In this document: piece after piece, positions 13,285 to 24,376 of the stretch
Layout: each line of letters starts with the position of its first letter
Numbering within the stretch: position 1 is the stretch's first letter
Assembly: GCA_007922225.1 (NCBI GenBank)
Contig: ML679956.1
Coordinates: 72,036,111-72,100,110 of the forward strand
Length of the DNA: 64,000 bases
Source: Emydura subglobosa
Lineage: Eukaryota > Chordata > Testudines > Chelidae
Direction of reading: 5' to 3'
Position numbers and translations under genes: made by a program
The notes under the pieces: model-generated
The model's input: the letters and a program-made list of their open reading frames with translations, nothing else
Databases searched by the model: none
What the model was told of the DNA's origin: nothing

Positions 13285-13450
13285 CTTCCTAAGTCAGTAT
13301 TATCCCTGTTTTAGAGCTGGGAAAACTGAAGCACAGAGCTGTTGTGCGAGTTGCTGAATGTCACACACAGCATGGGATAAAGCTGGGAATAGAATTTGGA
13401 TCTCCTGATTCCTGGTCTTCCTGTGTCTAACTACCAGACCATCCTCTCTC
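13285..13450 (-). repeat. MIR-like CORE-SINE
   Basis: From left: tattatccctgttttagagc, gaaaactgaagcacagagct, then gatctcctgattcctggtct and ctaactaccagacca. It lies about 95 bases past the donor of VILL exon 1 and sits tail to tail with the plus-strand copy at 12985. Confidence 0.72.
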
Positions 13451-13489
13451 ACCTAAGCAGTTTTCACAGCAGCTCTTTCTTGTAAAACA

Positions 13490-13513
13490 TACCCCCCACC
13501 CACACACACACAG
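13490..13513. repeat. Short C-rich / (CA)n tract
   Basis: A run of cccccacccacacacacaca lies just inside VILL intron 1, next to the exon 1 donor. It is a simple-sequence tract. Confidence 0.7.
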
Positions 13514-13543
13514 TCTGCGAAGATTGCACTCCTCACACCGTAC

Positions 13544-13612
13544 CTCTATGGTCCATATCTGCAGCCCCGGCTTTCTCTCGATAGGGGGAAGACCTGTCTC
13601 AGGGTCCATCAT
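13544..13612 (-). CDS. VILL: Villin-like protein, coding exon 1 (start codon)
   Basis: The exon runs 13544-13625 with acceptor ttttctcccctgcag and donor ACCATAGAG before gtacggtg. Its first 13 bases are 5' UTR. Two adjacent ATG codons lie at 13612-13610 and 13609-13607. The second has the better Kozak context (A at -3, G at +4); the first is chosen as the longest frame. It encodes 23 residues: MMDPETGLPPIERKPGLQIW, then TIE. PGLQIW is the usual entry strand of a gelsolin S1 repeat. The short acidic leader before PGL is about the length seen in VILL. Because the exon has a splice acceptor, at least one untranslated exon must lie upstream (above 13625). Confidence 0.87.
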
Positions 13613-14059
13613 TCCGCTGGTTGAACTGCAGGGGAGAAAAACCAAGAGTAGAATAACCATCGCATTTGGTGAAACGCCACGCCAAATGGCAGGGGATTCA
13701 CCCGTCCGAACAAAATTCTCTGCAGACCTTTGCTGGTTTCAGTGATTCAAACGAGACACCGTGGCTCTGATTCCCCATGGCCTTGCACCTTGTGGCATCA
13801 TTTCCACCAGGGCAAAATGAGGATAAAATCCCACCCACAGCCACACGCCAGGGCAAAAGGGTCAAACAAGATGCCAGGCACAACACAAGCAGTGGTTCGT
13901 ACCTACAGATGCACAGCGAGGGGTTTGGAGCTGAATGCTGAGCCTGCCTAGAAGTGGCTGTGCTTCTTACAGCATGTATTGTAGGGAAGGGCAGATAAAA
14001 GTTTATGCTGTGTGTGCAAGGCAGGGATCCTCCCCAGCTAATTCTGTACTAACTCAACC

Positions 14060-14235
14060 TTCTTTTGTGTGAGTAACAAACAAACAAACAGGAAATTACC
14101 AGGTGACAGACAGGGTAACTTTCAAAAGCTATCTGACCTGACCTTCAATGGGTCTAACTCGGCACGGCTCTAGCAAAGCCAATGGAGTTACACCAATTGA
14201 TATCATCAGCTGAGGATCTGGCCCAAAGCTTTGAC
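14060..14235. repeat. Old interspersed repeat fragment
   Basis: The segment caatggagttacaccaattg, followed by atcagctgaggatctggccc, matches the wording at 1850-1880 and 25500-25535. Before it is a short tract, caaacaaacaaaca (14078-14091). Confidence 0.4.
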
Positions 14236-14801
14236 AGTAGGTCTGTGAGTCACAGCTCCAAAGGGGGGGAAATAGCATTTTTGTCGGGGGCTATGGTTCT
14301 CTCTAGGAAAAAATAGCTCCAAGTGTTTCACTCGCACTTGTACGATTATGTCCATTTATCAAACGTCTTTCATTCCAGAGCATCCCCACTGCACACCCAG
14401 AGGATTCACTTAATCCACCAATGACATGCAGCCACCTCTGGGGTCTGACACAACAGCTAATCAACCACTCACAACACTACAGAACAGCCAGGAAGTGAAC
14501 AGGCTACCAGACCCAGCGGACACTGCAGGGGGAAGTCAGGCAGAATGCACTTTAGCCAGGGTACTGGGGCTAACCCCTCTCCTTATTTCAAGAAACACCT
14601 GAGCTAGAACAGTGTAACTATTCCAGACCCCTGGGACCTTTATTGTCGTCGCCATCCTTGTTCAGAACTTCCAGGCACCTGGAGACAGAGAATGCAGATC
14701 CTCCTGCCCCGTGAGCACAGGCCACTATCACTTGAGTCAAAGCAAAACCCGTGTTAGCAGTGTAAGCTCTATGACATGCAGGCAACCAATTCTCACTCTA
14801 T

Positions 14802-14817
14802 CCAGTAGGTGGCAGTA
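14802..14817 (+). promoter_or_regulatory. Candidate CTCF motif
   Basis: The sequence ccagtaggtggcagta fits the CTCF core CCASYAGRKGGCRS at all positions I can score except the last. Orientation is plus. It lies between VILL exon 1 and the candidate untranslated exon. Confidence 0.45.
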
Positions 14818-15224
14818 GAACACACATTCATTACGTTCATTACGCTATTTACAATCTTTGGGACAAATTCTCCCCTCAGTTAAGTTACTGGGGATGAGGA
14901 GTAATGCAGGGTATAAGCTGGCTTGCTGACTTTATCTTTTCATTCATACACCATAAACCACTGTGACAGTAATTCTCCGGCTCCCAATTTGTGCTTGCTT
15001 ACAACAGAGTCAACTGTTAGACTAGCTTAAAAAAAATACCCAACCCTTTCTTGTGATTGCATTTTATTCTCTGCCTACATTCCTGCCAAATGAAAGGTCT
15101 GCATTGACTACAGCCAGCCAGCCCTGCCCCTCATATGTTTCCTGGTCTTTTGTTAAACTGCGTGTAATTATATATCACATCTCAGAATGTTATTGTTGAA
15201 TCTGAATTTGGCAGAGCATCAGAT

Positions 15225-15320
15225 GTTTTCCGTCACAGGCCCCTGACCCGGCAGCAGAACTCAGGTGTTTGGACTCCCAGTTTGCTGCCCATTCCCATTA
15301 GACAATATTCCCTTCTCTTT
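15225..15320 (-). repeat. MIR-like SINE head fragment
   Basis: The segment ggcagcagaactcaggtgtt, then ttggactcccagtttgctgc and ccattagacaatattccctt, matches the head end of minus-strand copies. The core is missing. Confidence 0.4.
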
Positions 15321-17700
15321 AGTAAATGGGTTACCTCAAAAGAGTCCAAGCATCAACTGAGCTCAGATAATCAGCTTGAACAAGCATTGGAAAGCTCAGA
15401 TTGCTAACTAAAAACCATCATCCAGATCTCTGGGGTTTAAAATAGTGGTTCTTTACCTTTAACACACCAAGAACATTCTCTCCCAGACCGAACCCCTTTG
15501 TTATTCCCCCCTTCCTGCTCCTACGAAGGTCAGAGCGGACACAGCCCCATGGTTGGCAACCCTGATGAGGTGGCAACCTCACAAGTTCAGTTGTTTTCAT
15601 GAGATTTCAAGTATATTTCTGCTTGTGGCTGGGCTTGAAATACCATGAATCCAACCCTCGCTCATGGGACTTGTCTACACGAGTGATCTAACACCAGTTG
15701 GAGCAGCCCTTGTGGAAGGGAAGTTGGCCTACCAGACTCCCCCCGTGGAGGATGGGTAATTTCTGATCTGTTTAGTAAGCCTGCAAAACCCTTGTATTGT
15801 TTTTATGTTTTTTCATAGGTTTTTTTTTAATCTGACTGAACATACTTTGCTGAGAAAGAGCTGTGTGGTAACTTGTAACTGCCGGCACACATTGTTCCTA
15901 GCTCTTGGAGAGAAAGCAATGCCCGGGGGTTGGCTCTGAGGCAGACTGGCTTGGTAGGGAGCTGTGTGGTCTTAAAACCCCCCGTCAGAGGGGAGTGGGA
16001 CCTGGGTTCTTGCCCAAAGACAGATGACGGCTGGAGGCTCTGACCTGACTGGGCACCCCTAGAGTAGATGATGGAGGAGGGAGCCAGGTGCAGCTCCCTT
16101 GAAACTGTATGAGCTTCCTCATGCGCACGCAGAGTCCCCACAAGTGGGTGGTCTGTGCACACACAGAGCGGAGACCTGTCCTGTAAACGCTACAGTCACG
16201 GGAGCAGTGGCAGGACATAGGCAATCCCCTTTGAGGACATGGACTGCAGTGGAGAAGAGGGAATGGCCACACAGCCAGCTCCAGACTGCCAGGGCGGGGC
16301 TGGGAGGAAGGTGAGCCACTCCCCCCCGAAGCAGCGCCAGGACACCCGCCGCCCAATAGCAGCTCTTCTTGGCCAAGCTCTGCTCTTCTAAGAGGCACCA
16401 GGGATGGTGCAAGTGCTGAGGGGCCATCCATAAAAGGCAGAAGCAGATGAGAGCAGGCCTCCTCCTGCTCCGCCCACTGAAAGCTTCGGCCACTTGGCCA
16501 AAAATTCTGTTGTATCCTCATTGGCTCACCGCCGCCATTGGCAATAGTGAGTGGGACTCGCCCCCCATGCACCAATAACTCCTGCTGGTAGTTGCGACTA
16601 AGTAAATTAAATAGAAAAATTGCAGAACACTTCTGGGGGCGAGGCCACAGATTTTGGAAGCCTTACTGCTCCTGTGGTTGCCGCCATGTTGGCCAACGCA
16701 TGGGGGATAGAACGGGCGACCTCCAGAATGGAAAGTATGAGCTGGAGCTAAACAGCTTGAGCTAAAGAGCCAAAGCGCCTCAGCCCCGGGCTGTAAAAAC
16801 TTGTATCCTCTGCCGCTCAGCACAGAGCAGGACCTGTAACGCACACGTCTCAGTGGATCACACTCCCATCACACAACACCAGAACCAGGGCGGTACTCAG
16901 CGCTTTGTCTAGGTGCCAAATGTGATGCCTCCATTGTGTGTGGGTAGACGGGGAGGAAGGAGCAGCTGACTCAGGTGTCAGGGTGAGGCCCAAGAACAGT
17001 TAATAAATAACAGTTACATGGAAATGCTAATAATCACATTTTCACTCTGGAACCGCATATTACTTGGTAAAAATATAGAGTCAGCGTCAAATCTTTGCAG
17101 ACTCTCCGGGTCCCTGGAATGTTGGGAGAGTGCAAAATTCAGAAAGGTATCCGGGATTCATGTCAGACTCCCAAAGAACAGTCTGAACTGACTGCCAGCT
17201 TGGCTTTTCTGTATTTCAACAGCAATCTGGTCATTTCGTTTGGAGCTTTAATTATCAATGAGCTGTAAAGCCTTAGGAACCGATTAACTAATGGCTGTGC
17301 TTTCTGAAAGGCTGTGCCAGTCTGAAAGCCAGGATTATCGCTAAGATATGAATTGGTATTCGATATTCTAGACCTAGGCTATTGAACTACTTACGCCCTG
17401 TCTATTGTAGCTAGTCACTTACCCCTGGTCCTGCAAACACACACATACATGTTCTGCACCTGGGCACAGCCACTGAAGTCAGAGTCTGCTGAACACACCT
17501 GTGCTGATGTCTAGTGAACCAGACCCAGCCTGAGAGCACACTGCGGTCCAGAAGTACAGCTCCCCTCCCCCTCCAAACCACCCCCTTTGTGCCTAGTCTA
17601 GCTTTTTGCATATCCCAGAAGGAGACAAAGCAGCCTGCAGGCCAAGTGGAAACGTTCTGCACAAAGATCCAACCAGTCTGCCTGCTGTTGGGGGTTATTT
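15321..17700. other. VILL 5' side: no gene seen
   Basis: Piece 15665-15760 starts ggacttgtctacacgagtga and looks like a MITE end. The GC-rich block 15900-16850 has several overlapping frames on both strands with no domain. A CCGCCATGTTGG-type YY1-like word lies near 16680. The rest is unremarkable. Confidence 0.35.
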
Positions 17701-17713
17701 GACGTCTTTATGT

Positions 17714-18724
17714 TTAACAGCGACTCCTGACTTGAAGAAACATTCTTCCTCGAGGCAACTTTTTTGGCCTAACCCCCCTCAGAAAGAAAGCAGATGCACC
17801 GAAAGGACGGTGGCTGCAGGACGTGGGAAAAAAGAGGGTGCATACATAATCGGCACCTTTTTGGTGCCTCAGTTTCTCCCACAGGTAAAGCAAATGCTTA
17901 CACCAAAGCACATTGAACCGAAACACACTCCCAAAGCACATTGTGACGTGATGATGAATGCTGGGCAAATAGACTTCTTTGGGCGCACTGCAGTATTTGT
18001 TTGAATGAAAGCTATGGATGATGGTATTTATGAGCCCTTCTACTGGCTTCCTGAAAACACTCCTATGAGGGCGTTTCTGTACATAAGGATGTTTGAGGAA
18101 AAAGGTAAATGGCGGAAATGATCTTACAAATGGACACTGGACATGAGGGAGACTGGGCCCTCTCCTGTCAGAAGGCAGGAACCACACCGTGCGATTTAGG
18201 CGACCAACCCCATTGCACCAATCATCAGTTCTGAAGTGTGAACACTTGTAGCCATGGTCCTGGGCGATAGCCTGCGACCAGTGCACAGCTCTCAGAGGTG
18301 TCGGTCCGAACTGTTCAGTCACTTCAAAGAATGAACAAACTATTAACAGTCTGAGCTCGTCTGGCCGTGAGCAGGCAAAGGGGCTACATGTGTCACATAA
18401 CTGGTTTGCCCAGCTCCAGCCATCAGTGGCATCGGGTGGAGACACCATAGCGTTAAGCAGCAGCAGGTCCTGAAGCCAGCTCAGCAGAGCCCACGGTGGA
18501 GCAAAGGTGGCACAAGAGCATCGGTGACACGGAGAGAAGCAATGAGTCCTTTTCTCCTCCCTGCACTCCAGGGAAGGAGGCAGAGAGCCCAGGCTCTCCT
18601 TGGTTGGTGGTTCCTCCACATGGCCACCCCTCTCCCTAGCCACCCATCCTCGAAGGGCATCTCTAGGAGTGCTAGGCCCTGACAGTTTGATGACCAGTAT
18701 CTCCACAGGGGGACGTGGGCGCAC
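17714..18724 (-). CDS. Long open frame of unknown meaning (336 codons)
   Basis: This frame is open for 336 codons, unusually long for non-coding DNA in this window. The track-style start at 18724 is GTG; the first in-frame ATG is at 18448-18446, leaving about 244 codons. The translation is rich in Cys, His and Pro. It contains no signal peptide, membrane span or family motif I can name, and there is no clear poly(A) signal just after the stop. It lies on the same strand as VILL and CTDSPL, between them. It may be a chance open frame, a lineage-specific gene or a decayed exon. I lean towards chance. Confidence 0.15.
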   Translation of the reverse strand: MRPRPPVEILVIKLSGPSTPRDALRGWVARERGGHVEEPPTKESLGSLPPSLECREEKRTHCFSPCHRCSCATFAPPWALLSWLQDLLLLNAMVSPPDATDGWSWANQLCDTCSPFACSRPDELRLLIVCSFFEVTEQFGPTPLRAVHWSQAIAQDHGYKCSHFRTDDWCNGVGRLNRTVWFLPSDRRGPSLPHVQCPFVRSFPPFTFFLKHPYVQKRPHRSVFRKPVEGLINTIIHSFHSNKYCSAPKEVYLPSIHHHVTMCFGSVFRFNVLWCKHLLYLWEKLRHQKGADYVCTLFFPTSCSHRPFGASAFFLRGVRPKKLPRGRMFLQVRSRC

Positions 18725-21165
18725 TGGACGTCAAAGCAGACGGAAGCAGCAGATGAGGCTGGGGGTGCTCAGAACAGGGACACCTTTTTCTCTAGGCCAG
18801 ACACACAGGCCTAGCATTAACTCCTCGGGCTCTGCATACCCACGGGGGAGAGCTGCATGGAGAGCTATTGGCGAGAAAGCATTTAGAATCTGCCTAGTGC
18901 AAACTCTGTGTTAACGTTTGCACTGGGGTGAGGCCTCTCGAGGCCTTTTGCCGGGTGCAAACACAGAGAGAGAGATGAAGATAAACTCTGATAAGGGTAG
19001 CTGTCCCTTTCCGGGCTTCTAATGAAGAGATTATTGATTTAGTAAGAGGATACAGCTCAGGGGAGCAGCAAACACAGAGATGAATAAAGCGGCCAATTTA
19101 TCATGAACAAAATTTTCCTTCTCTAGATTCCTTCCTATTCTACTGCAGGGGAATCATCTCTGCCTAAATACCCTGGCTGAATCTGGATGCAGAACTTCAC
19201 GGCACGTTAGAGGCCGGGAGAGTCACGCAGGTTAAGCAGCAAGGATGGATCCTGTTTAACTCCACTTCCTGCTTTCCTCGGAAGCCATTCTGGTGAGAAG
19301 GCTTCCCAGCAGCTTCTTATCAGAGCCGCGGTGCTCACCTGCTAGAGGAAAAGTTTGTATGCCTCTGAGTGAGATTTATTTGAAGGTATTGTTACTGATC
19401 CCAACGGCCAAAGGTTATTGCCACTGAGGGCTGAGCCAGCAGGGAGTAGTGGGTGAGGGAGAGAGAGTTCTTGAGCAAGTGCTTCCTGCTTTCCGTGAAT
19501 ACACTGAGCCTCCTTCAGAAGCTCAAGCACACAGAATCTAGACGACGTTTGGCTCTGGACAGCAGAGGCAAGTCTCTCTAAAACAAGGCGTCGTGTCACA
19601 GTTGAAACAGAGGGCCTGATTTTTCAGCCCCTGCCCATCACTTTGACATCACCTGGAGCTGAGTGCGAGGGCCCCTCTGAAAGTCAGGCCCATTGTGGCT
19701 GGTTAAAAGAGCGTGGGTGAAACACTCCCACTAGAATTCTCACTAGAAGCAAGGCTGGGAGATGGATTTCGAGTTCCCCGAGCGTAACGTTCTACAAGGC
19801 TTCTTCCAAAGGAAATGATCCAGACAACATCAATAGGCAACAGCTAAGCTCTTGGTTCATACGCTGCAGGCTGGCTAAGATTTAACTTTGTTTCCTTTAG
19901 GCTATTAGGGTTCTGCATTACAATAAATGCCGTTTTGCACCAAAAGGTCTCTGGAGTTCCCCCTTCTAACCCTTTCCTGGCCAGCTTTTCCAAAGTGGCT
20001 TCTAATCTGGGGGCTCCGCAAGGTGCCTGCCCAGTTTAGGTACCCGGGTTTTAACTGAGGGGTCTAGAAAGTGAGCACCTAAATGTGTGGTCTGATTGTT
20101 AGCAGTACCGAGCACCCAGAGCCCCAGTGCCGGTTTGCTCAGTCCCTCTGAAAATCCTCCTGCTTATTTGTGTGCCTAAATATCGATTCAGGTAGTTATT
20201 GTACCCCTGAAAGTGGATAAGCCTCATCCTAACGTCTGTTCACTTGCTTTCTGTGGTGGGTACGTCACACAGAGGGCTGAGAGGACTGGGCCCGTACGGC
20301 TAGCTTTCTAATGGAAAGCAGAGAGATTAATGCTTATTACAACTCTCGAACTTTGCTCTGAATGTGCTGCTCAGACATTCCAGAGGCCAGGGCAGGCAGC
20401 GTTATAGGGCTGACCTTTGATCTCTGAAGAACTGGCTCCCGGTTGAGGTCGCAGGTGAAATGAGCTCGGGTGTCTCCCCTGGTAGAGTGGCATGAATGTG
20501 TTGAAATTTCCACTCAGTTCAACACAAGGGTCCGTCTCCAGCCAGGAGAGGCTGTTTCAGCCAGGACTCAGCTGTGTTGCCCGAGCTGCAGTGGGAAAGT
20601 CGCCCTTTGTCTGGTTACGATGCCCTTGGATGTAGGCGTCATCACATACCCACAAAGCGAAAGTTAAAGCACTAACAGCGAGAGATAAGCAGCAGCCGAC
20701 CAACCCAACCCAGCATCCGCTTCTTCCAGTCATTCTCATGCAGCGTGGGGAGGATCTAAGCTCTCAGATCTCTGCACAGAGCCAGACTTCAAGGTGATCT
20801 TCCCTTAGGAGAATGTTAGCAGCACCCTGTGCCCTGTGCGTTCACTGCCAGCCGGGGGTACATGTTTATCCTATGCTGTCTGACCATGCAGTGGGAACAT
20901 CCAGAGAGTTGCTGGCACCAGTGTGACACCCCTCACCAATGCATATATTCTATTACTGACTGTAGAGCTTCCGTAACCCACTGGCAGCATATATTGCACC
21001 TTCCGTGCCTTATCCACAGAGGAGATGAGCTCCTTACAGTTCTCAGCCAATGGATTTAATCCTTTAGCTCAAAGCACAGAGCCCGGGACTCCTGCAAGCA
21101 ACTGGTGGGGACAGTCCTTACACCTGCTTCTCTTCTCTCTTGGAGCCAGCTCTGTCCATGCAGGT
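18725..21165. other. Intergenic: no gene; scattered old repeat pieces
   Basis: The segments gggcctgatttttcagcccc (19614) and ctgaaagtcaggccc (about 19678) form inverted ends of an old repeat. The stretch 20030-20195 (tgcctaaatatcgattcagg) belongs to the same style. I see no splice-bounded coding exon. Confidence 0.35.
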
Positions 21166-21169
21166 GCCA

Positions 21170-21300
21170 TACAGAGCGCGGCCGCTCGCCCGTTACAGCA
21201 GCGGAATTGCTGCGGTCGTAGGCGCTGAGTTGCAGCGACAGACCTTGCGGACTGAATGGTACGATTTGCATGGGGCGAGCAAGCGGGTGCCGGAAGCCTG
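21170..21300. promoter_or_regulatory. Small CpG-dense patch
   Basis: A run beginning agagcgcggccgctcgcccg (which contains a NotI site) and continuing through gctgcggtcgtaggcgctga is much denser in CpG than the DNA around it. It could be a short CpG island, or a young repeat not yet decayed. No transcript start is evident. Confidence 0.25.
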
Positions 21301-23505
21301 GCTCTCGCCTCTCTGGTACTGGCCGGTGGAGTTGATTGGGCACAAGGGCAGTGGAATAAATTAACCCTCACCAAGGGGTGGAGTAAGTCAGTCTCCACCC
21401 CGAGTGAAGGGAGCTGGGAAGGAATGGATCCTCCCTGAGGCAGTAGCACCTACCAGCTCCAGTCACATCCTTCTCCTCGGCAGCGGGGAGCAGTTTATAC
21501 ATTGCCCCTTCCCTTGGGGCTCAGCCTAATGAGTCAGTCTAGCTCATAAAGGACTACAGAGTAAAGGATCCGGGGTCTGAAACAATCTCCCACCAACACA
21601 GTGTTAGAGGAAACCACCGGTTTAGCCCATTAACAGCAGGGGGTACTTAATTTCTCCCCATATCTCGAGGGCCAAACAGAACAGTTTTCTGTCCAAACAC
21701 ATGACTTCGCCAAAAAGGCTCCTGACTGGGCAGAGGCAGGACTGCAACGCCTGAGCGACACAGAAAAGAAGTGGCTGGTCCTCTTCTACTTGGAATGGTT
21801 CTCAGCCCTTTGCCAATCCCATTGAAAGAAACATTAACAAGAGAAACACACAGAGCAGAAAAGACGCTCCACAGCTCATTGAAACAGACAATAATTAATA
21901 GAATATCTGACAGGATCCTTCCTACTGAAGAACGTCAAAGAAGCTTAAAGGCCAGGGGGCTAAATCCTGCATTCCTTGTGCATCCAAAACTTCCACTGAG
22001 TGTTGGGCTGAAGGAGGAGTATGGAATCAGTCATACATCTGTAAGTATCACTTCACCTCCCAGTGGAATGCAGCCACCTCTGGGGTTGAGCATGGCTGCT
22101 GTTCCACTGTAGACTGCAGCAAAACAGAAGATGGCAGGACAGGAAATGAAGATACAAGATGAAAAAGTCAGCCTCCACCAACAGTTGCCGCGTAGCGGTA
22201 AACACCTGGGTTTTATCTCCGATACCACTGCAGTGCAAAGACTGGATTCTCATGCGTGCACACATGGTTAAAATAGGATACACACCCTCACAGCTATAGA
22301 TCTATGCATGTATCTTATTTAAATGTTGATGAAACCTTTACATCACATATTCCCTATTGGGATGTAGATATAGCTATCTAATATCTAGAAAACATCGCTC
22401 CCCAAAAAGCAGCCAGCTTCTAGGGAGGCTCGTTTTCTATCTTGTCTGGTTATTTTCCTAAGAGCTGTTTTAAATCCCAAACTGCCAGAAACCTATGCTT
22501 TATTCCCATGACATGCCCAAGCATTCTGAGGTTGGGGAGGTCTGGAGCTCTGAACACCACATTCCACAGTAAAAACGCAGGACAGATGGAACTCAAGCAT
22601 ACAATTTAGCATCCCGCACATCAAGTCTCTTTGAGATGAGTAGAGAACAGCAGAGAAGCCTGCTATTACACTACAAAATGCTGAGCCAGGAGAAGAAGAA
22701 TGAGACTGGCTTTAGGATAAAAAAGGACAAAAATCCCAGGAAGGGAAATTGTTTTAAAGGAATTTTGCCTGAATAGTTACTTCTAGGCAAAGGAAGCAAT
22801 CACATTGTTCTATGCATTGTGCCTGCGCCGTGAAAATCACTGGTATATTTCTCCTAGATACTGTTAACCCCCTCTCCTGGGATGTGTTATGTGGGCTCAT
22901 GTGAGTATGGGGAGATGTGGTTGTGTGTGAATTTCAGAGAGTGTATTCTTGTGAGTGTGAGGTATGTCTTTTCCTGTGATTGAGGGTGATGGAAGGGCAT
23001 GTATGTGGGTGGTTGTACTTGAGTGGATAGTTGGGTCAGAAAGGGGATGTGAAACACTGGAATAAGAGGTGCTGTATTACTAGAAATGGGACCAAGTTTG
23101 GATCCAAATGTAGATCTGAACTTACCCGAAAGCTGGAATCAATATTCCAGTTTGGGCTTCATCTCTAATGAAAACCCAGTTGTCATAATAAATGACCTAA
23201 CACTGCGAACACTGAAGGTATACACTGTGCTCTTCTCTTGACGCGCAAACTCCCATTAACCTGGGACTGAGTGTTACCTTCCTGAGAGGGAGGAGTTTGT
23301 GGGGAGAGATGGCAGTGAAGCCATCAGGAAGCTAGAAATGATGCAAATGATGGAAATGATGTCTGTGAGGAGGTGAACACAGCAGGTTCTCCTGGGAAAG
23401 TTAACCGATATTGGGAAGTAAGATTTTAGAGGGCTGCAAAATGTAATGGAACAGTAGGGCCAAATCTAGATGACAATTACACGTCCCCCGGTGTTTGTGT
23501 ATGCA
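21301..23505. other. Intergenic: no gene seen
   Basis: The segment 22860-23040 is TG-rich (tgtgagtatggggagatgtg), a degenerate simple repeat. Otherwise it is plain intergenic sequence, with an AT-rich part from 22280 to 22800. Confidence 0.35.
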
Positions 23506-23510
23506 GCACC

Positions 23511-23529
23511 AAAAAAAAAAAAAAAAAAA
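23511..23529. repeat. Poly(A) tract
   Basis: A run of about 19 A bases follows cagcacc. It may be the tail of a lost retroposon, but no recognisable element precedes it. Confidence 0.8.
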
Positions 23530-23610
23530 GTCAAGACACTGCAACCTTCCAGCTTTGTTCTTTCCTCCACACATACTGTTCTGTCTCATCAAGCACTTAC
23601 TGAAAGTGGA

Positions 23611-23936
23611 GTTCTCTAAGGGCTTGTCTACACAGGAACACACAGAAAAATTAATCCAAATGCACTCAAGATGTGAATTTAAGGTGTTTTGATTAAACCG
23701 CATTAAATCCCTGCGTCAATACTCTTACTCAGAACTAAAGTGGGCTTAATTTGGTTTATCTTACTTCACTTTGGGACTGAATTAAACTAAATTTAGTAAG
23801 GCCACTTTAATAGTGAATAAGAATGTCCACATGGTGGTTTAATGCAGTTTAACCAATCCACTTTAAATTTACACCTTTAGTTAATTTGGATTCATTTCTC
23901 CGAGTATCCCCATGTAGACAAACTCGAAGTTCCTTT
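23611..23936. mobile_element. MITE with agggcttgtctacac-type ends
   Basis: The element is 23619-23928 (310 bp). The left end is agggcttgtctacacagg. The right end, reverse-complemented, is ttcgagtttgtctacatggg. Flanks gttctcta and gttccttt match at 6 of 8 bases, a weak 8-bp duplication. The interior is AT-rich with attaaaccgcattaaatc facing ggtttaatgcagtttaac. It is non-coding. Confidence 0.7.
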
Positions 23937-24361
23937 ACAGAATTACACAAGAGCACCCCCTTATGGGAACCTATTTATCGTAGCACCCAATATGGCAGAT
24001 TATGACCTGAATGCTCCCCAGACTTGGTCAAAGCACAGCACGCAAGACCTTAATCATGTCCCTGAATCGTGGTAAAATTTAGGACTGTCCGCTTCAGAAG
24101 TATGGCTGTAATATGGACACAATCCCAGCAACGCTGGCGAGGCCCCAACCACAGAAGACTGAGCCATGTCAGGAAACAGCTGCATTTTAACCAGATCACC
24201 CAACGTGGTTAATGCCGTAGCACACAGGGAGGTTCAGGTGGCCACTTCCCCGGTGGGTGGGTGGGGATTCATGGAGTGAAAAGTGCGGTACTAGCAGGTC
24301 GGGAGATGGACGCCCTCTTTCCACAGCACAGATTCAGCGTGGGCAATGGCTGCACAACTTT

Positions 24362-24376
24362 CTTTTTTTTTTTTTT
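24362..24376. repeat. Poly(T) tract
   Basis: A T-rich run (ctttctttttttttttttta) lies inside a GC-rich neighbourhood (24300-24600) that also holds the palindrome ggcaacagttgcc near 24499. No gene is supported. Confidence 0.7.

Noticed and set aside
15985..16575. 196-codon minus frame plus several overlapping ones
   Set aside because: Overlapping frames in all directions in GC-rich DNA suggest chance; no motif was found.
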